Source: Sorex araneus
Taxonomy: Eukaryota; Chordata; Mammalia; Eulipotyphla; Soricidae
Assembly: GCF_027595985.1 (NCBI RefSeq)
Contig: NC_073306.1
Span: 155,449,719 to 155,513,718 of the forward strand
Reading direction: 5' to 3'
Length of the DNA stretch: 64,000 nt
Part shown: positions 45,943-58,142 of the stretch, piece by piece
Layout: every line of letters starts with the position of its first letter
How positions within the stretch are numbered: position 1 is the first letter of the stretch
Translations under genes and position numbers: made by a program
Notes under the pieces: generated by a model
Databases searched by the model: none
What the model was told of the DNA's origin: nothing
What the model saw: only the letters and a program-made list of their open reading frames with translations

Positions 45943-48900
45943 GATCTTTTTGGAAGAACAGCTTCTTGTTTATGGAAGTGCATAGTAGATCAGGTAAGAG
46001 GAGGCCACAGCTCTGTTCATCATATTACTGGAATGTAGCACAAAGTCTGTAAGTGATGCTCACCCACAGTGCAGGAGGAGATTGGAGTATGTCAAAGACT
46101 TGTCTAGGCTCCTTTTCCAAAGCTTTTTGCACACTCATCGCAGGATTTGTGAGGATGATAATGATAGAATTATTCATGGTAATAAACTAGGAATTAGATC
46201 ATTCAATCGTAGATCAGTGATTTTGAGATTGTTCTCTGTTTTATTAGCAATGAAACAAAAAATCAGTGACTTTACTGGATAAATCGAGCCTGCTTCCATT
46301 TTTGCATGACTTTGCTATTAAAATGTGTAAACGGTTGGAAGGCTGGTTAAAAATAATTAAAGAAGATTTAACAGCTACACACTGTTGCATTATTAAGTGG
46401 TCATCCTGATCCTTGGTAAGTATTCAACAGGAGGTAAGTGTGTGCAAGTGAAGTCCTTTCAACAACCACCCGCCTCTCCAGACATGAATAATGTAGCATG
46501 GAGAAATCTGTTCAGATTCAAACAAGGCAAACTATCGAAGAACAGTGGAGTTGGGCTCTGCAGGTTTGACACTGTCGTGTTTGTGATGATACAGACTCGA
46601 GTGTAAGGACAATCTTTTTCCATAATTCTCCTTACCAAACAACGCATTGTGCATCCCGCACAGTCAATTTTCTTTACCTTTTGAGGAGAACAGGACCTGA
46701 ACAGCCTGGCGGGGATTTTGAGCTGGCATCTGTTTCTCTGGCAAGCTAACTTGCCCACTTTGGTTTTTTTTTTTTTTCTTCTTCTTCTCTTTTAGAGGAA
46801 TGAATTCCACATCTAATGAATAGTTTTAAGGAAAGTTGTTAATCAGGTACTTCAAGTGACCACCCTGGATTCTTCTTTTATTACACAGGAACGTGATGAA
46901 TGAGAAAGCAACAGAGTTACATTTGATAAAAGGAAATACCTTTTTTCCTCTCCCCACCCACTATGTAATCCCCTGGAATTTAGTTGAGGGAAATTACTGC
47001 AGGGATTCATGTGTTTGGGAAAGCCAAGTTGTAGGAATAAGAACACTTAGAGCCATGATAATTTTGTTAAAACTCACAAAGTATATCAGTCATCATATTT
47101 CAAGACAACAGTTTTTACCTAAAGAGGTCTGGAAATACATTTTTCCCCCTTTCTTTTATTCTTGTCAGTCTTACAGCAACGTGTTACATAATGAGTAGCA
47201 CTAAAGTGTTATCAACATTTTGAGGTTCTTTCTGAGTTATTAGATAATATCTCTTGTCCTAAAATAAGATAATAGATTAAAATCGGATATAGAACTTGAT
47301 GTAAATATGAGGGATAGAAAGCAATGCAAATATTACCGAACAGGAAAAAAATTAAAGGACAAGTTTTATTCTTTAACCCCTTCGCATTCAGCAACCATAT
47401 ACTCACATCCAAAGGGAAGGATGATTGAGAGAAATGAGTAGCCAGGTCTTGCTTTATTTTTGAAATTAAGTGACCTGCTTCAATAATCTCATTCATTTTT
47501 AGTTAATATGTTAGATTTAATTATTTCCAAGTATACTTTATACTCCAGTAATACGTATCAGGCTCAGTTCACCCAGGACTCTCTGTTATATTTTTATAAA
47601 TTGATTGCTTTAAGATTTTTGAAGTGCAGTTCTCCAGTTTTTGCCTCGTGTTTGTTGATGTACTGAGTATTGGAGAGTAATATTTCAAAGCAGCGAGTGC
47701 TGAGGTCTGTTTTTCAGAGGCCTGAGGGGGAGAAGTAATCTGTGGTCAACTGTGTTGGGAAGTCAGGGCCTCCCACCCCTGCTGAGTGTAGACGTGTTTG
47801 TGTATTAATTTCCAAGTCATCATACCATAAAGAATCTGTTCAAACCTTTGAAACTTGCCTCCGAAATTTCCTGAACTGTATAGGCCTCTTTCCTCTGCTG
47901 CCCCCACTTACACCCCTTTACTCAAAATAACCAGGTACGACTGTAGGACTTTAGCGGTCCCCCAAACCACTTTTTGTCACTGAGTTTTTAAAAAAATACA
48001 AGCTATTTTAAGCATAGTAGGTCAACTTGAAAATTATTTTTCGTGTATGTTTGTGGTCACTTTTCACAGTGCGTTGGCTTGATATATCTCTCTTATTTTA
48101 TATTTGTCCAGTCATCTTTGGGGGTGAACTTGCCATTCTTTGTTCCCTCATTCTTCTGTTAGCCTCTGACTCTACGCTCTGATTGTCTCCGTCTTAAGAT
48201 ACTGAGGTAGGAAAGGATAGTAACGTGCTTCAAGATAATGAGCTGTGATGCAGTGTACTCTACTCCTCTCTCATCTGGTTGATGTTTCTCTTTAGGTGTT
48301 TTTATCATCTGTCTAATTCTCATCATACTGGGTGTTTTATCTATTGATTGCCTGTCCCAAAGAAAATGGAAGCTTTGTAAAGCCAGGCAATAGTGGTGGG
48401 TGCATATTGGTGTAGTGCATCATAGATTTGGTAACAGGCCGGTGGAATTTGAATCTCTGCCCTCATCTCTGAAGATTGTTTGCTTTTGTTTTCTGAGTTG
48501 GAGGCATCTGGATGAAAAGTGAAATTTTTCAGACGTGCTAACTAACTGTGTGCTCTTCTTTCTTTCTGCATGTTTCAGGAGTTCTCAGATTTCCTGGAAA
48601 TCTCTTTCCAGTCTTGCTTCTGGAAGGTTGAAATTCTACCTGGTTTGGCTACTAACCCGGCATTACATGACTTCCCCCCAGTAGGGACAGCTGCTGTATA
48701 GTGGGGTGACCCCACCCTGCCTGTGGAATGGGGCCTGTCTGTCCAGTTCATTCTGTATCCAGCATCTCCACACCTTACGATAATGCATGTTTGCTCACTT
48801 TACAACAAAACAAAACAAAACAAAACAAAACAAAACAAAAGCTGATGCATAGAATTCAGGCCTTGAGGGTTTTTTTAAATGTTACTTTCTATTTAGTATA

Positions 48901-49010
48901 TTGTAGGCCTAATTGAATGTTTATATTATCATTGGTAGTTGACTAATGAAATCGCTTCTGGCTGGCATTCTCCTTGAAGGCTTAGGTGTATTCAATATTC
49001 ATATCTATCT
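45943..49010 (+). other. Intron 4 stretch without recognised SINEs
   Basis: About 3 kb. The only simple repeat is (AAAAC)n at 48803. A stretch near 48330-48430 may be L2-derived but is too weak to call. Confidence 0.45.
48803..48840. repeat. (AAAAC)n microsatellite
   Basis: About seven pentamer units without interruption. Confidence 0.96.
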
Positions 49011-49180
49011 GGGCTGGAGTGATAGCATAGCGGGTAGGGCGTTTGCCTTGCATGTGGCCGGCCCGGGTTCGATTCCCAGCATCCCATATGGTTCCCTGAG
49101 CACCTCCAGGGGTAATTCCTGAGTGCAGAGCCAGGAATGACCCCTGTGCATTGCCGGGTGTGACCCAAAAAGAAAAAAAA
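49011..49180 (+). mobile_element. tRNA-derived SINE, short-body form (young)
   Basis: Near-consensus from 'gggctggagtgatagcatag' to 'gtgtgacccaaaaag' plus an A tail. Flanks tattcatatctatc and tattcttatctatc form a one-mismatch target-site duplication. Confidence 0.93.
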
Positions 49181-49319
49181 GTATTCTTATCTATCCATCT
49201 TGGAGCAGTTTGCACATATTATGGAGAATGGCTGAAAAGAAAAATAGAGACAATAACAATGTCCAGAGGCATTCTTATACAAAATGGACTCTAGAAAACA
49301 TCTGAAGCTTTTGTTTTGT

Positions 49320-49474
49320 TTTGGATCTGTTTCCAATAGTGCCAGGGCTTACTCCTGAGTCTGTGCTCAGGGATCAGTACTGCAGGGCCGAGGGGAGCAG
49401 CTTGCTGAGGATTGGACCCGCGTGGACTGCGTCCAAGGCACATGCTCTACCCTCTGTACTATTTCTGCCTCCCC
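49320..49474 (-). mobile_element. tRNA-derived SINE, old antisense copy
   Basis: 'gtctgtgctcagggatcagt', 'gaggattggacccgcgtgga' and 'ctctaccctctgtactattt' are complements of body, B-box and A-box. Confidence 0.75.
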
Positions 49475-49779
49475 TGAAGCTGTTTTTAAGTATTTTTTGG
49501 TTTGTTCTTCCTGATAGTATTTAAGGTTTAAGGAAAGCATCATCAGTGTGTTTTCTAATCAATATGTCTTACATCAACATAAGTACTTAAGCATAGGTGG
49601 ATTTTGTATCCCAGTTTTCTCACTGTGATATTGTCTGTTCTCTGAAAGCCCTGAGGGAAGGCTATTCTACAATATTGCTGATGGCTTTCATCAGTCCTTC
49701 TCTAATATCTGACACATTTTTGTGTGTCACTGTGTTTAATCTGCAAATAAGACAACCTTGCGACAAATCACCACAGAAT

Positions 49780-50110
49780 TGAAATTGTTAAAATGAGAGG
49801 CACTAACAGAGGCAGCTGGGTTCATTTCATCCCTTTGTGTTCATTCAGGGCTTGCTAAGGCAGCTGACATTATTTTTGTGCATTTCCACAATCCTTCGCC
49901 ATTCTGGAGCACATTTTCATTAGGCTCTTGTGTTTGGCCACTGTATTAAATCCAGCAATTTATTCCTTTCTACTTAAATTGTCTTCCTGGTACAAGGGGT
50001 GGAGAAAAACTCACAGCGCCTGCACATAAAAGACCATTATCTTATCTGAGCAAATCTAGCCCCACAAAGACAGTGAATCCTGACAGCTCAGCTGGGAAGC
50101 CGAGGAAGAG
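49780..50110. promoter_or_regulatory. Candidate conserved intronic block
   Basis: Repeat-free, base-balanced block between SINEs with high-complexity sequence. Regulatory role is a guess from composition only. Confidence 0.2.
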
Positions 50111-50609
50111 GGGAGTGTGTCCTGGGGGGGCATGATTGTGTGTCCATGGTGAGGCCCGGGCATTGGGTGGTGGTGAGTGTATCCACCTTGCAAAGTTAGC
50201 AGGCAGACTGGAGTTCGTATTCAGATAGCGTGATGGGCCTATAATCTTGATTTAGTTGCAGCTCGAAAAAAACGACTCAGGAGACCCCCACTACCCTTTG
50301 TTATGTTTCTTGCCTAAAATCAAAGCACTGTTTTATTTTTATTTTTTTAAGCGGGATAAACACACTGACATTTCGTGCATATTGCTGGAGGCAGGCTGTA
50401 AAACAAATATGTGGAAACTCTCTCGCTTCACTCTAATGCAGCCTTTCTCCCCGGAGGAGAATTGTTTTCTGATTGGAGGCCAGCAGGGATGGGGCTGGAA
50501 GCCTTGAAGTCAGCCGCCGAATTTCCCTGGATTGAGCATGGGACGCACAGGCTCTTGCAACTATTTTATTTACAGCGATAGTCACTCATTTGATCTTTCT
50601 TCTTAAAAT

Positions 50610-50760
50610 TTGGGGGAGGGAAGGCTGGGGCCACACTGTTTGGTGCCCAGGGTTTACTCCTGGTTCTGTGTTCAAGGGGAGCCTGGGTACCGTATGGGGC
50701 TGAGTGTGTAACGTGGGTTAGCTGCATGCAGGGCTCCTGTGCTGTGTGCTCCTGCCCCTG
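50610..50760 (-). mobile_element. tRNA-derived SINE, old antisense copy
   Basis: 'cacactgtttggtgcccagg', 'ggtaccgtatggggctgag' and 'gttagctgcatgcagggctc' follow the antisense order. Confidence 0.7.
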
Positions 50761-50881
50761 TTTGAGCATCTACGGTGTAAAAGCAAACTGAACTACAGAT
50801 GAGGAAAGCTCAGCCCCAGCGGGATGATGTCACTTGCCTAAGTGACAAACTGCTATTGAATATTGTATTTATTTTTGTAAT

Positions 50882-51042
50882 TTTGCATTTTTGGGGGGGA
50901 GTGTTGGGGGTTGACTCCTGGCTATGGTTAGGCTATGTTTAGGTATTACTCTTGGCTCGCCTGGTGCTGGTCCAAGGCCTCACACCCGGGTTGGCCGGGT
51001 GCAAGTTGTGTGCCTCACTGGCTATTCTATCTCTCAGGCCCC
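50882..51042 (-). mobile_element. tRNA-derived SINE, old antisense copy
   Basis: A G-rich tail side, 'ttgactcctggctatggtta', 'cacacccgggttggccgggt' and 'ctattctatctctcaggccc' identify it. Confidence 0.7.
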
Positions 51043-51344
51043 AGGTATGATCCCTTGAATACATATTTTAATTAGACGACACAATAGTTTTTTATAATTA
51101 GGTGCGAAGCAGTATAAAATACCTGGTTCTCTAGTCTACTTTAATTCCTCATCTTGTCCCTTAGGTTGCTAACTGGGCGTCTGTGGGTGCTTACAGGAAG
51201 ATCCTCACCCTTGACCCAGTCTGAAATGACCTGGATGTTTCTTGATCTTGTCTCATTTCCTCACCTCTCTCCACCAACAATGCCCATACTTATTCATCTT
51301 CTGCATCTCTCTTCAGCTTGCTTCTAACTAGGCTCTCCTGTTCC

Positions 51345-51545
51345 ATTTTTTTTTATTATTGTTATTGGATTTAGACCATGCCGAGCAGTGCTCAGGGTCT
51401 AACTTCTGGGTCTGCACTCCAAGATCAGTCCTGACAGGGCTTGGGGAACTATAAGTGGTATGGGGGATTACAGGGCTTCGAACCAGTGTTTGCCATGTGC
51501 AAGCTGATTGCTGCAAGTTTGCCGCACTGTCTCTCAGACTGTGCT
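51345..51545 (-). mobile_element. tRNA-derived SINE, old antisense copy
   Basis: 'gagcagtgctcagggtctaa', 'ctccaagatcagtcctgaca' and 'gaaccagtgtttgccatgtg' in antisense order, with small insertions. Confidence 0.72.
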
Positions 51546-51856
51546 CCGGCATCCTACTTTGTTTTTATATGCACAGCCTCTTTATTTCTTAGTTTCCTGA
51601 GTTAATTAAATTTTCTTGACACCATTTTGCTAAACGCTGTGGCTTTTGGAGAACAGTTTCATCAATCTTGAGAATTTATTTCTTTGTGGTTTGCTCTTTC
51701 TCCACCTTCTCGTCTTCCATCCTCTACCCAAAGAACAGAAGCATCTTTCATATCTTTTTAATTTCCTGATTTAATTTTTATTAAGATAACATTGGGTTAC
51801 CAGACTTGTTTTAGAACTGTTTCATCTCTCTTCAGATATGATGACTGTTGTTTTTG

Positions 51857-52090
51857 TTCTTCTCTTCCTCCTTCTCCTCCCCCTCCTCCTCCTCCTCCTT
51901 CTCCTCCCCCTCCTCCTCCTCTTCTTCCTCCTTCTCCTCCTTCTCCTTCTTCTTCTTCCTCCTCCTCTCCTCCTATTTCTCCTTCTCCTCCTCCTCGTTC
52001 ACATCCTCTTCCTCCTCATTCTCTTCCTCCCTCTTCCTTTGTCTTCCTTTCTCCTTCCTCCTCCTCTCTCAACTCCCTCCTTCTTTTTTC
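51857..52090. repeat. Long CTC/TTC homopyrimidine tract
   Basis: The + strand is pure pyrimidine for about 118 bp (51857-51974) and then nearly pure to about 52090. The units are mixed CCT, CTT and CCCCCT. Its reading frames (poly-Leu, poly-Ser, poly-Pro) are artefacts of the repeat. Confidence 0.95.
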
Positions 52091-52097
52091 TTCTTTG

Positions 52098-52200
52098 TTT
52101 TGGGGCCATACCTGTCAGCGCAAAGGAGGACCATGTGGAATGTCAGTCAGACCCAGGTCAGCAGCATGCAAGCAAATGCTTTACTGGCTGACTGTCCCTT
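52098..52200 (-). mobile_element. tRNA-derived SINE, partial antisense copy
   Basis: 'ttttggggccatacctgtca', then 'ggaccatgtggaatgtcag', 'cccaggtcagcagcatgcaa' and 'gctttactggctg'. The polypyrimidine tract abuts its tail side and may have grown from it. Confidence 0.65.
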
Positions 52201-53684
52201 CGACGACAGAACTGTCCTAGTACCAGTTAGCTTATAGGCTTTGTTTGGTGAAAAATCATTTTTACTACTAGACAAGAAGTTTTACGTTTCATGTTTTGAT
52301 TTTCTTATATTTAAAAGGGACTCTAACATGAATTTTAAAGATGAGGCGACCAATTGAATTCTAGCCCAAGATAGTGCTACTACATAAGAGAAATGTGAGT
52401 TTCCTCTTAACTTTTGATTGTATCTTGTCTGAGTGCTTTGAAGTCACTTCAGTGGTCTTCGGTTGTCATTCCTTTTTCCTGATATTTTCTCATTGTACTA
52501 TTTTCTTGATTGGTTAGATAAGACATTAGCTACTCTAGAGCCTTTTGTTCTTGGTATTTGGTCTTCTTCTTCACCAGTCAGACTTCTGTTTACCTCTCAC
52601 AATATAGATTGTGCCTCTTCCACCCTGAAGGCCTACTTGATTTCACCTCCGATGCCTATATATGACCATCTGTAATCACTGTCTCACACAGACTGTGCTC
52701 TGCATTGGGAAAGCTCACCAGGGGCAGACGGTCCCTCTTCCTTTAAGTGTTGAACCTTCATCTTTGTCTTCATGAATACTTCTCTGCTTCTCACCTGCCA
52801 TCATAACTTTCATCTCAAGAGCAGATTCTATTTATTTCACGGTCACTTTTGGTTTTAGTTGAAAATTGGTTTTGTCAACCCTTGGTTGTCTAAAGCAGCA
52901 CACCTTGAGTACTGTACATGATGATCTCAGATATATCTTCCCAGGAGGCATTTATTTCATGGGTTCATCTAAGCCTGCAGAACTCTCTCTCTGGCCTGTC
53001 TCATCTTTCTTAAGTTACTTAGATTTAAGTAACGCCATAAATGTGCAACTATCTCTCTCCTCAAGTCTCAGCAGGAAACTCTGCTGCACTCTGATGCTTG
53101 ACAAGCACCCACCATGGAGCCCACCAGATGGTAGAAGAGGTTTGTTAAACGCGCGCTTATCTAGGTAAACATGATCAAGGTTATTCTCTTTTGTCTGCAA
53201 GTCAGATTTGTATATTAGACATAGAAAGTTGCTTCTTAAACCTGGAGGAGTAAACCTTGGTTAAAACCCAGTTTTTAAAACCCTATGCTTGTTTTGTATG
53301 TAGATGGAGATGTTTATGCAATTCTTGGACTTGTGTATAGATGAGGAGGCTTATGCAATCCTTGGACTTGCAGTTATGTTCCATCATGCGCCCTAGAAGG
53401 AAGTGCCATATTGATTTATTGTCGATAAAGAGATGCCATGTGCATGGTGATGGTGTGTAAAGAGTCAGGTTCGGTGGGTGTGCAGGGTGGGGCTCAGACT
53501 ATTTCAACAGTGTTCTCAGTGCAGGACACTTGCCTGACTCTGTATCCTCATCTGAACAGTGAATATATTCTGTGCCTGCTTTATTATTTTTTTTCTCATG
53601 ATGTGGTGTCAGTAAATTGTATTTAGTGAATTCTTGGTAACTATCACTAGTTTGTTTATTTTATTAAAAATGCAGGTGTTTATC
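52201..53684 (+). other. Intron 4 stretch without recognised elements
   Basis: About 1.5 kb. There is a short local duplication near 53320-53370 ('gcaattcttggacttg' and 'gcaatccttggacttg', each after 'gatga/gatgga' contexts). Confidence 0.5.
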
Positions 53685-53862
53685 ACGAGCTGCGGGAGAA
53701 GGCAGCTGTACATGACCTGAGTTTGACCCCCAGCATCCCAGTTGGTTCTGCAAGCTCTGCCAACAGTGATTCCTGAGCACAGAACCAGGAGTAACTCCTG
53801 AGCATCACTGGGTGTGACTCAAACAGAGAGAGAAAGAGAGTAAGAGAGAGAGAGAGAGAGAA
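53685..53862 (+). mobile_element. tRNA-derived SINE with (GA)n tail
   Basis: 'gcagctgtacatgacctgag', 'gacccccagcatcccagttg' and 'gagcacagaaccaggagtaa', ending in 'gtgtgactcaaac' and a GA repeat (53825-53861). The head is mutated. Confidence 0.78.
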
Positions 53863-53949
53863 CAAGAACAAAACCCAGGCGTTTTCACGAATCACGAGTC
53901 ATGTTACCCAACACATAGGCTTAAAAATGAGAACACTGTAGAACACTGG

Positions 53950-54128
53950 AACACTGGCTGGAGAGATGGCGCAGTGGGCTGGATACAGGCTTTGCATATG
54001 CGAAGTTTGGGTTCAGGCCCCACTGTTGCACTGCTGCATGGTCCCCTAACTACCTCCAGGACTGAACCCCAAGCACTGGCCTTTGAGCATCAGCAGGTGT
54101 GACCCCCCATCCCCAAAACAAAAGAGAG
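53950..54128 (+). mobile_element. tRNA-derived SINE, older subfamily
   Basis: 'tggctggagagatggcgcag', 'gcatggtcccctaactacct' and 'agcatcagcaggtgtgaccc' with a short A-rich tail. Confidence 0.8.
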
Positions 54129-55325
54129 AACATGTTACTTCTACTCTGAAATGCTCCTGTAGCCAGAGCAACAATTCATGCTAGCCACCTTCTTTTGGGT
54201 GCCTCTGGAAAAAGGCTCTTGAAGTTTTAGCTCTTATTTCCCTTACTTTGTCAGTAAGATATAAAGAATTTAAGTATAAAATTGGTGGTTATGATTAGTG
54301 GATTAGTTGTACGGTTTCAGTTGCAAGTAACACCTGTCTGCATATGGCTTTCATGGTAAGGAAAATGATTTTCTCACTGAGCAACAAGTTCAGAGGTAGG
54401 TCATTTGAGAGTGTTCAGTTGATTTCATACCTCCATTTCTTTCTCCTTGGGTCCAGCTTGTCCTAAGACTTTGCTTTTTCGTCTCAAAATGACCCATGAG
54501 GCTAACGGCACTAGCAGCTTTATACTTCCTGGTGTATACTCAGTGAATGAGGAAGAAAGAGGGGCAAGCAAAAAGGATAAAAAGAAGAAGCAGCAGGGAG
54601 GATGATATAGCTTCCCTCCAAATGAATTCTGAATATCCTTCTTCAAATAGTTAGTTGCACTGACTTGGGGAGAACACTTAAGTTAATAAGTGTCGCCAAG
54701 GAAATGTCATATATTGATTAATTTAACCAAGTTAAGCCATGTATCTAGACTTTAGAATGATGGTCCAGTTCTGAATTGTATGACAAGACAGGAAAGGACA
54801 CTGGTGAGTGTGCAGAAGTGACCTCTACAAGTGAAGGACTTGAATTTTACTTTTGCATTGGATTTTTTTCTTGGAATTCAGAAAGTTGCTATCATAACAG
54901 GTCTTAGTTATGAGCATGAAACAGAACCTCTGGGAAATGTTGCTGTCTTTGTATTTCATTTTCACATTAGGGATAAGAAAACCTACCTTTTAGGTTTGGG
55001 ATATTATTCAAATAAAATCCTAATGCCAAACACATAATAAGAGCTTTCTTAGAGTAGTTGCCATTATTACTATATTTCTTGGATAGAGTTTCACTATTTC
55101 ATCTTTGTCTCATGTATATTCCACATTTTTTACCTAACCTCTACATCATAAACTCATGTGGATTGCCACATCTAGGAGAACAAACCCACGAAAAAAGCTC
55201 CGTCAGACCTTTTTATTCACACAGCATTTTACATTTTATAAATCATGTAATCATGTACTCTCATATGATACTCATATAAACATGTGCTGCAGATATTATT
55301 TCTGTCATTTCATAGATTTCTTTAG
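54129..55325 (+). other. Intron 4 stretch without recognised elements
   Basis: No SINE or LINE that I can name; short frames only. Confidence 0.45.
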
Positions 55326-55440
55326 CTCCACCTTCCTGTAAAATATGAGCTTTCTGAACACAGGAATCTATTTTCTTCACTATTTTATCCTCAGCACCCA
55401 AATTTATGTATCCCTCATAATAGGCAGATAGGTAATTAAC
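55326..55440 (+). repeat. L2-like fragment
   Basis: 'atgagctttctgaacacagg' and 'ctattttatcctcagcaccc' resemble the L2 3' end. Weak. Confidence 0.4.
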
Positions 55441-55539
55441 CTATACTCATTGGTGGAAAGGAGAGAGGGAGAGAAGCAAAGAGTTAAATGTGACTTAGAC
55501 GGTCAAGGAGTTAATTTGTTATATTTAAGTGAAGAAAGA

Positions 55540-55870
55540 AGACTTACATACACACTGGAATACTATTCAGCTCTAAGAAAATATAAAATTGTGCCTTTGG
55601 CAGATGCTGCAAGAGAGGGAGTAATGCTAAGCGAAATTAGGAGTTGGACAATTACCGGATGACCTCATTCACATATGGGACAAAGAGAAGCAAAGTACAG
55701 GAAGAGACACTCCTAAAAGAATAGAAATCTCTGGACTCATATGGTAGAGCAGAGGGTACCGGAGAAGGATAGAAGGGGTTCTTTTGTGGGAGGGTGTCAC
55801 GTGGGGGAAGAACACTGGTGTGTTGGTGGAGGAGGGTGTGGTGTGGTATTTAGAAGAGGAGCGGAATTGT
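55540..55870 (+). mobile_element. L1 3' end (ORF2 terminus and 3' UTR), 5'-truncated
   Basis: 'cactggaatactattcagct' is the typical L1 ORF2 C-terminal coding region; the frame runs a few dozen codons before it ends in the 3' UTR ('gacctcattcacatatggga', then GT/G-rich sequence). Reverse transcriptase and endonuclease domains are absent, so it is dead. Confidence 0.75.
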
Positions 55871-56019
55871 TGCACCAATTTGTTCTGCATGTGCATCTAC
55901 AGTCTTTCTTGCTTCTGACTTCCAGGGACCTTTGTGTGTGCACACTCAGGTCTGTAGTTCTGTCTCCTGCGTTTCTGTTGCTTGCCCTTGCTGGTCATTT
56001 TTCCCTAGTATTCTTGGTT

Positions 56020-56265
56020 TGCTCTGTTTAGATCTCCTATATCCCATTTGCAACATCACTTCTGGAAAGCCATCCCCGATTCTTCAGGTTAGTTCATGTT
56101 CACTGCACAAACCTACAGATAAAAGGACGCTTCCCTCAACTGCTTTTAAATATATATGTATTTGGACTGTTGTTTAATGGACATTCTTTCTATCCTGGAG
56201 CATCTTGAACATATCAGACAAATATCTTGCATACCCTAGGTGCTCAATGAATATGTTTTGAATGA
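56020..56265 (+). repeat. L2 3'-end fragment
   Basis: 'tctggaaagccatccccgat' and the terminal 'taggtgctcaatgaatatgt' with 'ttttgaatgagtgcc' fit the conserved L2 tail. Confidence 0.6.
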
Positions 56266-56345
56266 GTGCCATCAGACATTTTCTTATTTTAATTTTCTCC
56301 ATTTAATTTTGCCTGTGGAATGCAGAAGGGAGTTGGTATTTTATA

Positions 56346-56395
56346 GTAGCGCTGTAGCACTGCCATCCTGTTATTCATCGATTTGCTCGAGCAAT
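56346..56395 (-). mobile_element. Long-body SINE, 3' end only
   Basis: 'gctgtagcactgccatcctg' and 'ttcatcgatttgctcgagc' are the complement of the long-body 3' end; the rest is missing, as in strong 5' truncation. Confidence 0.82.
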
Positions 56396-56646
56396 ACTAG
56401 GTAAGATTAAGGCAGTGATGAATAACCAGGTGAAAAAACAGCAGGAAAAATTTCCTTTTTATCTGTGATTTTTCATTCCAAAGTTTAAATGTATACTTGG
56501 AATTAAGGATTTCATTAACATTTTAAGGCTTATATGCCTTATACTTAATTCTTGATTCTTGAGAATTTTTTTGTACTGTTACTTTCTTTTTTTAATAAGT
56601 ATCTCATTATTATAACTAACGTTAATGAGAATATAGTATGTTGTGG

Positions 56647-56885
56647 ACTATCACTGTCACTGTCATTCCTTTGCTCATCAATTTGCTCGAGTGGGCACCA
56701 CTAACATCTCCAATTGTGAGACTTGTTACTGTTTTTGGCATATCGAATATGCCATGGGTAGCTTGCCAGGCTCTGCTGTGCGGGCAAGATACCCTTGGTA
56801 GCTTGCCGGGCTCTCCAAGAGAGATGGAGGAATCGAGCCCGGGTCCTTGCATGCAAGGTGAATGCCCTAATCCTATGTTAGTATC
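56647..56885 (-). mobile_element. tRNA-derived SINE, long-body form
   Basis: Near full antisense copy: 'ctcatcaatttgctcgagtg', 'tactgtttttggcatatcga', 'gtagcttgccgggctctcca', 'gaatcgagcccgggtccttg'. The A-box end is diverged. Confidence 0.9.
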
Positions 56886-57028
56886 AGTACTCAAACTAAA
56901 TTTAACGTGAATAATTGCAACCATATATGGCTATGGCCATGTTTCTCCATTGTATACGTTCACTTGAGTTAACAAGACCTTGTATCCTAGTCTAAGAGTT
57001 AGAACCTAGAGAGCTGGTGTTAACTACA

Positions 57029-57060
57029 GTTGTTTTTTTGTTTGTTTGTTTGTGTTTTTT
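57029..57060. repeat. (TTTG)n / poly-T low-complexity run
   Basis: T-rich run with TTTG units; no element identified beside it. Confidence 0.85.
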
Positions 57061-57339
57061 TTCCTTGTGGAAAAAGGAAACTTAGTTATAATCCTTTAAA
57101 GGGCTTTAGGTTTGACTAATCCCTAGGTCTGTTAACACAACCAGATTTTACTGTTTTCTTTTACCATATGGCATTTCATTCTTGGGAGTCAACAGTTTTG
57201 ATTTGCTGAGAAACCATTACTAGATTTTTTAAAAAAAAGTGTTTCATGGTAGTTCCTTATATTTTTTCATGCCTTGAAAATAGAGCCTGAATACTCAAAA
57301 ACTAAAATTATGTTCAGCATGACCCTTGTTTCTTTCTCT

Positions 57340-57520
57340 GCCTGGATAGGCACCCTTCTTCCTCCCTTCATGAATATATTCATGAATTGGGTGTCTTGTT
57401 TTACTTGCCTCTGCATTGAAAGGAAAGGCAGAGGGGTTTTGTCTGACGTGCTTACTCACTCCCTAGGACAGTGCTTGACCTAAAGGTACCAGAGATATTT
57501 TTCTAAGTGAATGAATGAAT
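57340..57520 (+). repeat. L2-like fragment
   Basis: 'ctaggacagtgcttgaccta' followed by 'aagtgaatgaatgaatgtg' resembles the L2 3' end. Confidence 0.45.
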
Positions 57521-57616
57521 GTGTGAAAGTATTACATATGTACGATACTCTCTTAGTAGAAATCATTACTGGGAAAGATTTCAGTTAACATGTGCCACTA
57601 AATTCAGGGGATCTAA

Positions 57617-57720
57617 CCAGGTTATTATCAGGAGTCACTCCTGGTGGTTCTGGGGGCTCATGCAATGCTGGGAATCAAACCTGGGCATGCAGTCCAGCAT
57701 GTCGAAGCTAGCTCTTGAGT
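57617..57720 (-). mobile_element. tRNA-derived SINE fragment, ancient antisense
   Basis: 'atcaggagtcactcctggtg' and 'aatgctgggaatcaaacctg' are body and B-box complements. Confidence 0.55.
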
Positions 57721-57967
57721 GCAGGAATTATTTCTTAAGTGCCTTAGCTTTAATTTATCTGCTACTGTACTCCTTTTAAAAGTGAACCTGTAGAAAACGA
57801 GAGTATGTATAGATACCACACTTACTTTCCCTACTGAACTTACCATACTTTGTATGAAGCAAGAATCATGCGGCAGTTTCTGGAGAGTTTTCAGAGACAT
57901 GCCCAATGAAACACTCTAGAAAAGAATCCAATCTTGATTTGTTTTTGTTGTTACCTTGGTTATTACT

Positions 57968-58142
57968 GTTTGTTTTAGGTTATGGTTTGGATCAGTCCTT
58001 GTATGCCCAGGACTTATTCCAGGTTCAGTGCTCAAGGATCACTCCTGGTGTTGCTCAGGGGACCATGTGCCATGTTGGGACCAAACTTTGGTCTGCTGTG
58101 TGCAAAGCCAGAGCATTAACCTTTGTACTATCTCTAGGGCCT
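57968..58142 (-). mobile_element. tRNA-derived SINE, old antisense copy
   Basis: 'gtgctcaaggatcactcctg', 'ttgctcaggggaccatgtgc' and 'ctttgtactatctctagggc' in antisense order. Confidence 0.8.

Noticed and set aside
51792..52237. Overlapping frames rich in Leu, Ser or Pro
   Set aside because: They are the three readings of the CTC/TTC tract, not proteins.
55450..55662. Frame covering the L1 ORF2 end as a live gene
   Set aside because: It is a 5'-truncated L1 end lacking the catalytic domains.
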